A stretch of 64,000 bases of DNA from Pseudomonadaceae bacterium (GCA_024743175.1 JANSXA010000010.1:1-64000), one strand, 5' to 3'. Positions 24,112-33,021 are shown, counted from the first letter of the stretch. A program made the numbers and translations. Notes: generated by a model from the sequence alone, not told the origin.

Positions 24112-24702
24112 ATGAGAAAAACACCCAAACAGGCGAGGTCAAAGGCGACCGTGGAGGCCATTATTTCGGCGGGTATTCAGGTTTTGCTGACCAATGGTTA
24201 TGACAAAGCAAGTACTTATAAGATTGCCGAGATTGCGGATGTCAGCATTGGCTCGCTTTATGAATACTTCCCAGGGAAGGAAGCAATCTACGCAGAGGTC
24301 CAGCGAAGAAACGACCAAAACTTGTTCGATCTCGTCATGGCCCAACCCGAGCCTAAGTCGGTGAAAGAGCTTATCCGATCGCATACCTCCGCGAACATCG
24401 AGTTCGTTCGCCAGAATCTGGAGCTGCATGCTGCGCTCATCAACGATGTACCCCAGTTTGCTGTGGGACGGCAAGAACTCCCCGTGTACAGGGACTACCT
24501 TCCATGGGTTACCAATTTCCTACATCAACATCAGGAAGAACTGCGGCAAGATATCAACACCAGTCGAATCGTTGATTTCGCACTTCGTGCGACACGTTCA
24601 ACCATTGACAACTACGTCCTCTATACACCAGAGCAGTTGAGTGGCCCATTGGTCGAAGAGCTGCTCATCGATCTAGCTGAACGGTTTTTGCTACGAACCT
24701 AA
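24112..24702 (+). CDS. TetR/AcrR family transcriptional regulator
   Basis: 196 residues from the ATG of MRKTPKQARSKATVEAI; a TTG at 24076 is less likely. The helix-turn-helix is typical: TVEAIISAGIQVLLTNGYDKASTYKIAEIADVSIGSLYEYFPGKEAIY. The C-terminal half would bind a small ligand and dimerise. It is divergent from the acetylene-hydratase-like operon with 105 bases between start codons, the usual arrangement for a TetR protein controlling its neighbour in response to the substrate or product. Confidence 0.93.
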   Translation: MRKTPKQARSKATVEAIISAGIQVLLTNGYDKASTYKIAEIADVSIGSLYEYFPGKEAIYAEVQRRNDQNLFDLVMAQPEPKSVKELIRSHTSANIEFVRQNLELHAALINDVPQFAVGRQELPVYRDYLPWVTNFLHQHQEELRQDINTSRIVDFALRATRSTIDNYVLYTPEQLSGPLVEELLIDLAERFLLRT

Positions 24703-25034
24703 AAAGTTTCTGTCTACTGCATGACGCACTGAACAACCGCCTAAAGGTGCGGCATTCTTTCATCTAATTGGGTTGAGATGTCCGAATGGGAATGTCTGCA
24801 ACTGTCCTTTCTTTCTAGCGGCTTGAGCGTCTGCTTCAGAGGAACCTAATTTCCGAAACTGGCCCGAAGGTGGAAATAAGCGAACGTCTGTTCCGGATCG
24901 TTTTGAGACCTCCGAGGCAGCTCAGCGAACTTCAGCTTTCACGCTTCGCGTGAAGTAGGTCACGAAACACTTCAGTTTCTGCAAAGCCGACGTTCACCAA
25001 CCTATATGTAACGCGTACTTTCGGCCAACAACGG
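24703..25034. repeat. Intergenic region with degenerate repeat-like segments
   Basis: About 330 bases without a gene. Motifs such as GAATGTCTGC (near 24800) and CGAACGTCTG (24881-24890) recur; the latter is repeated exactly at 26569-26578. TTCACGC-TTC-GCGTGAA (24938-24954) is a perfect hairpin without a T-run. CCGC...GCGG at about 24738-24753 is a weak terminator candidate for tetR. The look is of diverged dispersed intergenic repeats. Confidence 0.35.
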
Positions 25035-25040
25035 TCATTC
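25018..25040 (-). repeat. Repeat copy at the end of the DUF7336-like gene
   Basis: On the minus strand the segment begins GAATGAC and ends TTGGCCGAAAG. The same two blocks occur at 25686-25715. The TGA inside GAATGAC is the stop codon of the gene in both places. Confidence 0.45.
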
Positions 25041-25241
25041 GCCGAACCCTTCCTGCCACCAAGCTTCGTTCAGTCTGTATAGGTCGATCGAAAACCCGTT
25101 GGGGTAGTCGCGGAAACCGGAAGAATCTCGCAACTCTGCTACTGCGCCTTCCGCCCGTTCTTTCGAATCAAAAACGCCGATGAATTTCACGTCTTCGTGA
25201 GTATCATCCTCGTAGGTGTGCTGAACTACATAAACATCCAT
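25035..25241 (-). CDS. DUF7336-like small protein
   Basis: 68 residues. MDVYVVQHTYEDDTHEDVKFIGVF, SKERAEGAVAELRDSSGFRDYPNGF and the terminal EAWWQEGFGE match a widespread small family that I recall as DUF7336, of unknown function. It is cytoplasmic with an alpha/beta pattern. Its stop codon lies in a repeat-like GAATGAC segment shared with the YcxB-like gene end further upstream. It is 13 bases downstream of the lipoprotein gene. Confidence 0.75.
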   Translation of the reverse strand: MDVYVVQHTYEDDTHEDVKFIGVFDSKERAEGAVAELRDSSGFRDYPNGFSIDLYRLNEAWWQEGFGE

Positions 25242-25254
25242 CGGTGAAATCTTG

Positions 25255-25680
25255 CTACAACCGTCTACTACTAAGCCCGCTGTAGGGCAGCCTGTATATG
25301 CAATGCCCCGTATCGCGGTTACAAAGAAATAGCCAAGTTAGCCCGGCTGTATAACTGAAGCCTTTGTATCCGCTTTTCTGCATCTTTACGATGTAGTCAG
25401 CATGATCCACGTATGGCTCCTCAAGGGCGGAGAGCCGCCTAACTAAAGTGTCGACATCTTCAACAGCAACCATAAACTCCCCTTCTGAAGTGTTGGTATC
25501 GAGATCATTCGAGGTACGAATTGAGACTGTCGATTCGGGGAGAATATCGGGAAGCCAACCCCTTCTAAACAGGGTATCGTCGCGAGCCTCGTCCAAAGTT
25601 TCGTACTTGCTCGTTACGACATCACAGCCGGCTGCAAGCGAAAGAAAACCTCCAATAACTATTAGTGTAATTACCCTCAT
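25255..25680 (-). CDS. Hypothetical lipoprotein
   Basis: 141 residues from the ATG at 25680, preceded by AAAGGAAAG, a good ribosome-binding site; the longer frame to 25848 overlaps the next gene. The N-terminus MRVITLIVIGGFLSLAAGC is a lipoprotein signal with Cys19 as the likely lipidated residue. The mature part has no motif I can name (TLDEARDDTLFRRGWLPDILPE, then a beta-rich region with Cys in FLCNRDTGHCIYRL). It probably sits on a membrane facing the periplasm. It lies among other small uncharacterised genes of the same strand. Confidence 0.7.
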   Translation of the reverse strand: MRVITLIVIGGFLSLAAGCDVVTSKYETLDEARDDTLFRRGWLPDILPESTVSIRTSNDLDTNTSEGEFMVAVEDVDTLVRRLSALEEPYVDHADYIVKMQKSGYKGFSYTAGLTWLFLCNRDTGHCIYRLPYSGLSSRRL

Positions 25681-25685
25681 CTTTC

Positions 25686-25715
25686 CTTTCGGCCAATAGC
25701 CGCCATCCGTCATTC
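25686..25715 (-). repeat. Repeat copy at the end of the YcxB-like gene
   Basis: Minus-strand reading starts GAATGAC and ends TTGGCCGAAAG, as in the copy at 25018-25040, with a longer middle. It covers the stop codon of the YcxB-like gene and abuts the ribosome-binding site of the lipoprotein gene. Confidence 0.45.
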
Positions 25716-26201
25716 GATGACCTTCAGCCCCCACTCGTCGAATTTGGACTTTACGCGGCCCACATCCGTTAAGCTGAGTGTTGTTGTAGGAATCGTGAAA
25801 AACTGAGAGCGTGAGAGAAAGACCAGCCAGAAATCTGCATAAACCCAAACTTCTGTGATGAGCGTTTTTCTTACTTCGCCGCTTCCCGCATCAGATTTGA
25901 TGTTCAGATGCTCGTCGTGCAGTTCGAGCATCGCACTGGGGTCTCGCATGTTCCGAAACTTCTGCATCGAGTTTCGGTAATGAACCAAATACACCGCAAC
26001 AACAACGATGATCGCGAGAGCTATCATGGTGCCCAATAACCCAACCATCCAGGTGCGATCTCCGCTCCATATCAGGTAGGCAAACAGGACAACCATTAGC
26101 ATTAAGGCAACGGGCAGCCCAACGCCAACGGTTCGCTTCCAGAACTCGAAAACAGCACGTTTTACTAATTCTTCAGTGTACTCAATTCTTATCGGAGTCA
26201 T
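25710..26201 (-). CDS. YcxB-like membrane protein
   Basis: 163 residues from the ATG of MTPIRIEYTEELVKRAVF; a TTG at 26216 would add five. Two adjacent membrane helices (about 28-48 and 54-76) are followed by a soluble C-terminal domain. A segment like LLDEHLNIKSDAGSGEVRKTLITEVWVYADFWLVFLSRSQFFTIP is typical of the YcxB-like domain: a strand-rich module ending in a 'facilitating' FFTIP box. The function is unknown. It starts 16 bases after the end of the small membrane-anchored gene upstream. Confidence 0.75.
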   Translation of the reverse strand: MTPIRIEYTEELVKRAVFEFWKRTVGVGLPVALMLMVVLFAYLIWSGDRTWMVGLLGTMIALAIIVVVAVYLVHYRNSMQKFRNMRDPSAMLELHDEHLNIKSDAGSGEVRKTLITEVWVYADFWLVFLSRSQFFTIPTTTLSLTDVGRVKSKFDEWGLKVIE

Positions 26202-26217
26202 GCGTTTGATTAACAAT

Positions 26218-26499
26218 CTACGGTGAGTGAAGCACTTGCTTACCGACTACCTTTCCATCTTTCATCACGATCAGATAAACGGTTGGGATCGGCCAACGAT
26301 AGTAACTCAACTCATCAACGCTTTGATTATAGAAACCAGGACTATCTAACTTCTGTGGCTCGCCCATTGTCTCGAAGACACTGGCTTCGCTTGCACCTAA
26401 TTGAACGTTTTCGAAAGCGCGTGGTTGTTCTGTGGCATACAAATATAGCCCACCCGTGACGAATCCGAGCACTCCAAGCGATATGAGAAATGTGCGCAT
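26218..26499 (-). CDS. Small exported or membrane-anchored hypothetical protein
   Basis: 93 residues. A hydrophobic N-terminus (MRTFLISLGVLGFVTGGLYLYA) is followed by NVQLGASEASVFETMGEPQKLDSPGFYNQSVDELSYYRWPIPTVYLIVMKDGKVVGK. The 'G.s...V...MG.P' pattern followed by a YYRW strand recalls the small BamE/SmpA-like fold. That is only a resemblance. It is the first of four small same-strand genes downstream of polA's end. Confidence 0.65.
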   Translation of the reverse strand: MRTFLISLGVLGFVTGGLYLYATEQPRAFENVQLGASEASVFETMGEPQKLDSPGFYNQSVDELSYYRWPIPTVYLIVMKDGKVVGKQVLHSP

Positions 26500-26629
26500 C
26501 CGCTGGATTATGAAGCCAGCGCGACTGACTGCAATGGGTCGATAGCGGCGGTAGATACTACATGCCGCCGAACGTCTGCTTTAGCGGGTATCTGACGCTG
26601 TCTGTCAGATCAGATGCTACCCACTACAA
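26500..26629. repeat. Short repeat-like region beyond the polA stop
   Basis: It contains CGAACGTCTG (26569-26578), shared with 24881-24890, and a nested hairpin GGGTA-TCTGAC...GTCAGA...TACCC (26586-26622) without a T-run. A GCAATGGGTCGATAGCGG stretch at 26531-26548 also looks like intergenic repeat families of marine gammaproteobacteria. Confidence 0.35.
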
Positions 26630-29353
26630 TTAGTGCGCCTCATCCCAGTTAGCCCCAACGCCCGAATCCACAATAAGCGGCACTGTCAGATCCGCGGCAT
26701 CCTGCATGAGCTTAGTGACGCCTTCAATCAGCGCTGCGCTGTCCGCTTTGGCCACCTCAAAAACCAACTCGTCGTGCACCTGCATGATCATGTCGCCGTC
26801 CAGCTTGCTGTCACGCAGCCAGTAAAACACCTCTATCATGGCGCGCTTGATGATGTCTGCGGCTGTGCCCTGCATCGGCGCGTTTATCGCGGTGCGTTCG
26901 GCAGCCTGTCGACGGGGTCCGTTTTTGGCATTGATGTCTGGTAGGTAAAGACGCCGGCCAAACACGGTCTCTACATAACCCTGTTCACTGGCCAGTGCGC
27001 GGGTTTCATCCATGTAACGGCGTACGCCAGGGTAGCGGTCAAAATAGCGATCTATGTAATCCTGCGCCAGGGTGCGCGAAATACTCAGCTGCCGTCCCAG
27101 ACCAAATGCCGACATGCCGTAAATCAGGCCGAAGTTGATCGCTTTTGCGCTGCGACGCTCCTCGTCGGTGACCGCCTCAGGTGAACTGCCAAACACCTCC
27201 GCGGCAGTGGCACGATGGATATCTTCACCATCGGCAAATGCCTGACACAGACTTTCATCACCGGACAGGTGCGCCATGATGCGGAGCTCAATCTGTGAGT
27301 AGTCTGCGGCCACCACCACTTTGCCTTTGGGTGCAACAAAGGCCTGACGTATGCGTCGCCCTTCAGCGTTGCGGATAGGGATATTCTGCAGGTTCGGATC
27401 CGACGACGATAAACGTCCAGTGGCCGCAACCGCCTGATGATAAGACGTGTGGATGCGCCCGGTTTCTGTATTGATCTGCAGCGGCAGTTTGTCTGTATAG
27501 GTTGACTTGAGTTTTGCTAACGACCGATATTCGATCAATGTTGCCGGCAGCTCATAGTCCCTCGCCAGGTCAACCAGCACAGGCTCCGCGGTACTGGGCG
27601 CGCCTTTAGGTGTTTTCTTCAGCACCGGTAGCTCGAGTTTGGTGTAGAGAATCTCCTGCAGCTGTTTCGGGCTGTCCAGATTGAACTCGCCACCCGCCTG
27701 GCTCCATGCGGTTTCTTTCAGGGTCTGCAGGCGGTCCGCCAGTTCAGCACTGTGCTGTTTGAGTAAACGTCCGTCCACCAGGGCGCCGTGACGCTCTACT
27801 GCAGACAGCACGGGTACCAGTGGCGTCTCTATGTCTTCAAAAACCTGCTGCAGAGACTTGTGCGCAGTCAGCTGCGGCCACAACACGTGGTGCAACGCCA
27901 GAGTAATGTCTGCATCTTCTGCGGCGTATGTTGTTGCCTGTTCTACACCGACCTCATTAAACGTCAGCTGTTTAGCCCCTTTGCCGGCAATATCCGTGAA
28001 CGAAATTGTTTTGCGGTCCAGATAAAAGCCTGCCAGCGCATCCATGTTATGCCGGGTTGCAACGCTGTTCAAAACATAAGACTCGAGCATGGTGTCATAG
28101 ATGGTGCCGACAATATGCACATCGTAGCGCGCCAGCACGCTCATATCGTACTTCAGATTCTGTCCGACCTTGATCAGCTTCGGATCTTCCAACAGGGGTT
28201 TTAAGGCGTCCAGCACTTCGTCTAAACTCAGCTGTGGTGGCGCGCCGGCGTAATCATGCCCCACCGGCACGTAGGCGGCTTCACCCGGCTCTACCGCAAA
28301 TGAAAACCCAACCAGATGCGCCTGCATATAGTTGATTGAGGTCGTTTCTGTATCAATTGCAAATGTACCGGCAGCTTTCAGCTTCTTTATCCATGCCTTT
28401 AACGCCGCTGCATCGATGACACACTCATAGTCGACGTCGAGGGCTGCCGGTTCCGGCGCTGCCGCAGGCTCTGCGTCTGATCCACCTTGCAGCTCTTGCA
28501 CCCAGGTTTTGAATTCCCAGGCGGTAAAATATTCCAGCAGCGCAGATTCATCAGGTTCGTGTGGCGTCAGGTCGGTTAAATGAATATCCAGCTCAACATC
28601 ACATTTAATGGTGGCGAGTTCTTTTGACAAAGGCAGTTGATCTAACGAGCCTCGTAAGTTCTCACCTACTTTGCCGCCCACTTCCTCAGCACGCGACATG
28701 ATGTCATCCAGGGTGCCAAATTGTTTGAGCCACTTCGCAGCGGTTTTGGGGCCGACTTTGGGCACACCTGGAATATTGTCGACGCTGTCTCCCACCAACG
28801 CCAGATAATCGATGATCCGCTCTGGGGGCACGCCGAATTTCTCAGCCACACCCTCGGCGTCCATTTTGGTGTCTGTCATGGTATTGACCAGCGTCACGTG
28901 ATCGCTCACCAGCTGCGCCATATCTTTATCGCTGGTTGAAACGACGGTGTGTCGCTCTGCGTCGCTTGCCTGCTGCGCCAGGGTGCCAATCACGTCGTCG
29001 GCTTCAACACCGGGCACGATAAACAGCGGAATACCCATAGCGCGAATAATTTCGTGAATCGGTTCTATCTGCTCACGCAGGTCATCGGGCATGGCTTCAC
29101 GGTTGGCTTTGTATTCCGGATAAAGGTCATCACGAAAGGTTTTTCCCGGCGCATCAAAAATCACTGCAATTGGACTGCCGTCATAATCTTTCACCAGTCG
29201 ACGAATCATCGATATAACCCCTCTGATCGCGCCGGTCGGGTGGCCTCTGGTGGTCTTCAATTCAGGTAGCGCAAAAAACGCACGGAACAGATACGAAGAG
29301 CCGTCTACCAGAACAACCGGTTTGGTTTCCGCCAGGTCAAGCTGCTGAGCCAT
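26630..29353 (-). CDS. polA: DNA polymerase I
   Basis: 907 residues with all three domains. The 5'-3' exonuclease (about 10-290) has LVDGSSYLFRAFF and GVEADDVIGTLA. The 3'-5' exonuclease (about 330-510) has FAIDTETTSIN, so the proofreading acidic residues are present. The polymerase (about 520-907) has VVAADYSQIELRIMAHLSGD (motif A), RRSAKAINFGLIYGMSAFGL (O helix) and MQVHDELVFEV (motif C). It fills gaps in repair and lagging-strand maturation. Together with the divergent DUF2782 and thrB genes it keeps the Pseudomonas order. Confidence 0.97.
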   Translation of the reverse strand: MAQQLDLAETKPVVLVDGSSYLFRAFFALPELKTTRGHPTGAIRGVISMIRRLVKDYDGSPIAVIFDAPGKTFRDDLYPEYKANREAMPDDLREQIEPIHEIIRAMGIPLFIVPGVEADDVIGTLAQQASDAERHTVVSTSDKDMAQLVSDHVTLVNTMTDTKMDAEGVAEKFGVPPERIIDYLALVGDSVDNIPGVPKVGPKTAAKWLKQFGTLDDIMSRAEEVGGKVGENLRGSLDQLPLSKELATIKCDVELDIHLTDLTPHEPDESALLEYFTAWEFKTWVQELQGGSDAEPAAAPEPAALDVDYECVIDAAALKAWIKKLKAAGTFAIDTETTSINYMQAHLVGFSFAVEPGEAAYVPVGHDYAGAPPQLSLDEVLDALKPLLEDPKLIKVGQNLKYDMSVLARYDVHIVGTIYDTMLESYVLNSVATRHNMDALAGFYLDRKTISFTDIAGKGAKQLTFNEVGVEQATTYAAEDADITLALHHVLWPQLTAHKSLQQVFEDIETPLVPVLSAVERHGALVDGRLLKQHSAELADRLQTLKETAWSQAGGEFNLDSPKQLQEILYTKLELPVLKKTPKGAPSTAEPVLVDLARDYELPATLIEYRSLAKLKSTYTDKLPLQINTETGRIHTSYHQAVAATGRLSSSDPNLQNIPIRNAEGRRIRQAFVAPKGKVVVAADYSQIELRIMAHLSGDESLCQAFADGEDIHRATAAEVFGSSPEAVTDEERRSAKAINFGLIYGMSAFGLGRQLSISRTLAQDYIDRYFDRYPGVRRYMDETRALASEQGYVETVFGRRLYLPDINAKNGPRRQAAERTAINAPMQGTAADIIKRAMIEVFYWLRDSKLDGDMIMQVHDELVFEVAKADSAALIEGVTKLMQDAADLTVPLIVDSGVGANWDEAH

Positions 29354-29482
29354 ACGTTTCCTTGTATCCGTGATAAGTAGATGTGACAGAGATTATTTGC
29401 TGTATCACCCGCTTGCGACTTTGCGCAGCGTGGGCTTTTGCGTACCATGCCCTGCACTGGTAACCGAACTGTACTACAGCCC

Positions 29483-29818
29483 ATGGGCATTTTTCCCGTT
29501 TCCCGAGATTCTGTTTATTCCAGCCAGGCTTTGCTGATCCTGGCGGTATCTCTGACGGCGATACTGCTGCTTTTGTCCATCACAACCGCGGTTGCCGCAG
29601 AGAATGACATCACCCTGCAAGGTCCTGACGTGGTGATCATTGCCGGGGAGGACAAGGTGATTTACGAATTCCGCCAGAATGGGCAACTGCGCATGGTTCG
29701 AGTGGTACCTACCTGGGGTAAACCCTACTATCTGGTGCCGAGAGACAACACCACCGGTTTCGGCGACCTTGAGCGGGCCGATATGCTGCTGCCGCAATGG
29801 ATCATCGCGGAATTCTAG
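29483..29818 (+). CDS. DUF2782 family exported protein
   Basis: 111 residues from the ATG of MGIFPVSRDS; an ATG at 29447 is an alternative. A hydrophobic signal (about 13-38, LLILAVSLTAILLLLSITTAVAA) precedes a small domain with KVIYEFRQNGQLRMVRVVPTWGKPYYLVPRD and a terminal LPQWIIAEF, the DUF2782 pattern. The function is unknown. In Pseudomonas a gene of this type lies between polA and thrB, as here. It ends 1 base before the thrB start. Confidence 0.85.
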   Translation: MGIFPVSRDSVYSSQALLILAVSLTAILLLLSITTAVAAENDITLQGPDVVIIAGEDKVIYEFRQNGQLRMVRVVPTWGKPYYLVPRDNTTGFGDLERADMLLPQWIIAEF

Positions 29819-29819
29819 C

Positions 29820-30803
29820 ATGCAGGCACTCACTCAATTAGCAGACACCCATCTCGAGGATGCGCTGTCCCGCTACGATATTGGTCATCTGCAGCGCTAC
29901 TGGCCGGCATCCAACGGCATCGAAAACAGCAATTATTTTGTAACCACAGAACACAACGACCGCCTGCGGCAGTTTGTCCTCACCATCATGGAGCAACCGT
30001 CTAATGCAGGGGACGCTTATGTGGGCATGATGGATAAGTTGTTTGCAGGCGGCCTGCCGGTGGCACCGCCGATACGCAATCTGGCGGATCTGGCGATAGA
30101 GGACGTCTGCGGTAAACCTGCCATGTTACAGCCGCGCCTCAGCGGACATCATGTCTGTAACCCGACAAAAAAGCAGATTGGCGCCATCGCGCGTTTTGTC
30201 GCGCGGATGCATCTACAGATGCAGATGAGCGATATCACTCTGCCGGACTATCCCCGTGATCGCCTGTGGCTGGATGAACGCAGCGCGCTTACCAAAGGTT
30301 ACCTCGACCATGGCCGAGCCACTCTGCTGGCCGGCGCATTGCAACAGGTTGATTCACTGCTCAACCGCAACGACGTGCAGCGGCTGCCCCAGGGCATGAT
30401 TCACGGCGATCTGTTCCGCGACAATGTTCTGTTTAACGAACATGGCCTGTCTGGTGTTTTAGATTTTCACCATGCAGCACAAGGCTATTGGATATACGAC
30501 CTGGCGGTGATTGCCAATGACTGGTGCACTGATGCGAGTGGCTTGCTGGACGCTGAACGCAGTACCGCGATGTTGAAGGCATACCACGAGATCCGACCAC
30601 TGCAGGATGCAGAGTTGTGGTTTTTCTCCAGTTTCTGTCTGTATGCCGGGCTGACGTTCTGGCTGTCCCGATTATCCGTTGCCTTGCAGCAGCAGCACGC
30701 AGAGCGGCTGCGATTTAAGAACCCTGAGGAATTCCAGCGCATCGTTGCCCAGCATCAACGCCATGGCTTTTATCTTGATCCGCGCGCGCTAACGAGCCTG
30801 TAA
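29820..30803 (+). CDS. thrB: Homoserine kinase (ThrB2, APH-fold)
   Basis: 327 residues from the ATG at 29820, 1 base after the DUF2782 stop. It belongs to the aminoglycoside-phosphotransferase-fold type of homoserine kinase, not the GHMP type of E. coli. Visible are the early NSNYFVTT strand, the catalytic loop MIHGDLFRDNVLF and the metal site VLDFHHAAQGYWIYDLA. It phosphorylates homoserine in threonine synthesis in the cytoplasm. It overlaps the convergent egtD gene by 15 bases. Confidence 0.93.
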   Translation: MQALTQLADTHLEDALSRYDIGHLQRYWPASNGIENSNYFVTTEHNDRLRQFVLTIMEQPSNAGDAYVGMMDKLFAGGLPVAPPIRNLADLAIEDVCGKPAMLQPRLSGHHVCNPTKKQIGAIARFVARMHLQMQMSDITLPDYPRDRLWLDERSALTKGYLDHGRATLLAGALQQVDSLLNRNDVQRLPQGMIHGDLFRDNVLFNEHGLSGVLDFHHAAQGYWIYDLAVIANDWCTDASGLLDAERSTAMLKAYHEIRPLQDAELWFFSSFCLYAGLTFWLSRLSVALQQQHAERLRFKNPEEFQRIVAQHQRHGFYLDPRALTSL

Positions 30804-31751
30804 CAGATACAGCGTAAAATACGCCCTGCTGTCGCTGAATTGAGCCAGGGACCCGAATCCTGCACTGTCCGCTAACGCCAGAAACTCATCCGGATCATAT
30901 TTATAAGAGTTTTCTGTGTGCAGTTCTTCCCCTTCCACAAAACTTATGGTCTCACCGGCGATCTCTACGCGCTGTTTCACATCGCTGCGCAGAAACATCT
31001 GTATGCAACCCAGTTGTGGGTTGTAACGCGCTACATGAGAAAACTGTTGGGGTTCAAAATCCGCATCCAGTTCGTTATTAATATGTGTCAGCACGTTTAA
31101 GTTGAAAGCCGCGGTAACGCCCTGTTTATCGTTGTAAGCCTGCTCCAGAACGCTTACCGATTTTTTCCGGTCTACACCAACCAGCATAGCGCCGCCAGGT
31201 CCAACCGTTGCATGCACATTCTCCAGGAAGCGCTGCGCGCCCTGAGGGTCAAAGTTGCCAATACTGGAGCCAGGAAAAAATCCAACTTTAGTCATATCCG
31301 CCACCGCAGCCGGCAGCTCAAATCGCTGGGTGAAATCCGCACACACCGGCAGCACATTCAGCGCTGGAAAATCCTTATGCAACGCCCGGGCATTGGCCTG
31401 CAGGTGTTCATCAGAGATATCTACAGGGACATAAGCCGCCGGTGTCACGGTCTGCAGAAGCTTGCGGATTTTTACCGAGCTGCCGCTACCGTATTCAATC
31501 AGGCAGACATTGCCGCCCAGATGCTGCGCAATATCGACCAGGTGGGTATCAAACAGCGCCATTTCCGTACGGGTCAGATAGTACTCATCAAGTTCCGTAA
31601 TCTGATCAAACAGTGCTGAGCCCTGGGCATCATAAAAATACTTCGGCGATAACGTTTTCGGCTGGGTCTTGAGCCCGGCCAGTATTTCCCGGGCCATTTC
31701 CTGTTGCGCTGGCTTGTTATCCAGAAACGCGTACGATCCTTTACTCGACAT
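30789..31751 (-). CDS. egtD: L-histidine N-alpha-methyltransferase EgtD
   Basis: 320 residues. It begins by family convention with FLDNKPAQQEMAREILAGL and TLSPKYFYDAQGSALFDQITELDEYYLTRTE, followed by the SAM site IEYGSGSSVKIRKLL, FFPGSSIGNFDP and the later NLNVLTHINNELDADF. The terminal SFVEGEELHTENSYKY contains the Glu and Ser contacts of EgtD. It trimethylates histidine to hercynine, the first step of ergothioneine synthesis. The gene overlaps egtB by 11 bases, so they form an operon. Confidence 0.96.
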   Translation of the reverse strand: MSSKGSYAFLDNKPAQQEMAREILAGLKTQPKTLSPKYFYDAQGSALFDQITELDEYYLTRTEMALFDTHLVDIAQHLGGNVCLIEYGSGSSVKIRKLLQTVTPAAYVPVDISDEHLQANARALHKDFPALNVLPVCADFTQRFELPAAVADMTKVGFFPGSSIGNFDPQGAQRFLENVHATVGPGGAMLVGVDRKKSVSVLEQAYNDKQGVTAAFNLNVLTHINNELDADFEPQQFSHVARYNPQLGCIQMFLRSDVKQRVEIAGETISFVEGEELHTENSYKYDPDEFLALADSAGFGSLAQFSDSRAYFTLYLLQAR

Positions 31752-33021
31752 CTTTTGCTAACCGTATCCCTGTAAACTGCCACCGATCCGGTGGGTAAAA
31801 GAAGTTGCGATAACTCGCCCGCGCATGCGACCTTGGCGTTGCGCAGGACGCGCCGCGCAGAACCAGCTGACTGCTCATGAACTTACCGTTGTACTCTCCC
31901 AGAGCGCCAGGTAACGGACGATATCCGGGGTAGGGAGCGTAACTGCTGGCAGTCCACTGCCAGACATCACCGTACAACTGTTGCACACCTGGCGTGTTTG
32001 CCGCGGGTTGCGGATGAAAGTATTGGGCTTCAACAAAGTGACCATCAACTGCCGTGCTGCCCGCGGCGTGTTCCCATTCAAACTCCGTGGGCAGACGCGC
32101 GCCCGCCCATTGGGCAAAAGCAAACGCCTCATGCCCCGACACATGAGTCACCGGGCAGTGCAGGTCAAGCTCATGACAACCGTCCAGACGATACTCAAAC
32201 CAGACTCCGTCACGCTGTTGCCAGTAAAGGGGGGCCTGCCAGCCTTGCGCCTGGACCTCAGCCCAGCCTTCAGAGAGCCACAACTCTGCACGGGCATAAC
32301 CCTGATCTTCCATGAACGACAGATATTCACCGTTAGTCACCACGCGATCGGCCAACTCAAACCCCTGCAGCAGCACCGGATGCCGTGGCGTTTCATTATC
32401 AAACGAAAATCCGGCCAGGGCGCCGATTTCAACAATACCGCCTGTATATTGCGAATACGTGACTGCGTCCGCTGCTACCGCAACTTCAGCCGGTCTACGA
32501 TCACAGTAAGCGGGGTAGAGGGGGTTGTGGCCAAAATTGTATTTGATGTCCGTCAGCATCAGCTCCTGGTGCTGCTGTTCATGATGTAACCCCAGCACCA
32601 GTTGTGCAGCGACCTCATCAGTCAGGTCACCTTCGAGCAGGGTATTCATGTGTTCATCAACATGGGCACGGTATTCCAGTATCTGGGCAACTGTGGGCCG
32701 TGAAAGAAATCCCCGTGACGGTCGCGGATAGGGCTGCCCTACTCCGTTGTAGTAGGAATTAAACAGATACTCAAATTGCGGATGGAATGGCTGATACTCA
32801 GGCACCTGTTGCTTCAGGATGAAGGTTTCAAAGAACCAGGCAGTATGAGCCAGATGCCATTTCGGTGGACTCGCATCGTCCATCGGCTGCACGCCGAAGT
32901 CTTCCACAGCCAGTGGCTCACAGAGCGCTGTCGACTGCTGACGTACCTGGTGATATCGGCTCTGCAGATCCTCTGCCGTGACCGCTTCAACTGACCGCTG
33001 GGGGCCAGGCTCAACGCGCAT
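31741..33021 (-). CDS. egtB: Hercynine oxygenase EgtB
   Basis: 426 residues from an ATG with AGGAG upstream. A DinB-like N-terminal domain holds the iron ligands in KWHLAHTAWFFE and HHEQQHQELMLTD, and a C-terminal FGE-sulfatase-like domain includes FSFDNETPRHPVLL, RLPTEFEWEHAA, WQWTASSYAPYPGY and the terminal FFYPPDRWQFTGIRLA. EgtB joins hercynine to a thiol at the epsilon carbon of the imidazole using O2. Glutamylcysteine ligase EgtA, EgtC and EgtE are not adjacent, so the donor may be cysteine or glutathione-pathway gamma-glutamylcysteine. Confidence 0.96.
   Translation of the reverse strand: MRVEPGPQRSVEAVTAEDLQSRYHQVRQQSTALCEPLAVEDFGVQPMDDASPPKWHLAHTAWFFETFILKQQVPEYQPFHPQFEYLFNSYYNGVGQPYPRPSRGFLSRPTVAQILEYRAHVDEHMNTLLEGDLTDEVAAQLVLGLHHEQQHQELMLTDIKYNFGHNPLYPAYCDRRPAEVAVAADAVTYSQYTGGIVEIGALAGFSFDNETPRHPVLLQGFELADRVVTNGEYLSFMEDQGYARAELWLSEGWAEVQAQGWQAPLYWQQRDGVWFEYRLDGCHELDLHCPVTHVSGHEAFAFAQWAGARLPTEFEWEHAAGSTAVDGHFVEAQYFHPQPAANTPGVQQLYGDVWQWTASSYAPYPGYRPLPGALGEYNGKFMSSQLVLRGASCATPRSHARASYRNFFYPPDRWQFTGIRLAKDVE

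Noticed and set aside
24738-24753. CCGC...GCGG hairpin as tetR terminator
   Set aside because: The stem is only 4 bases and the following T-run is broken.
24703-26629. Integron cassette array
   Set aside because: Small genes and boundary repeats suggest it, but I see no integrase and no clear attC core sites (GTTRRRY with its inverse).
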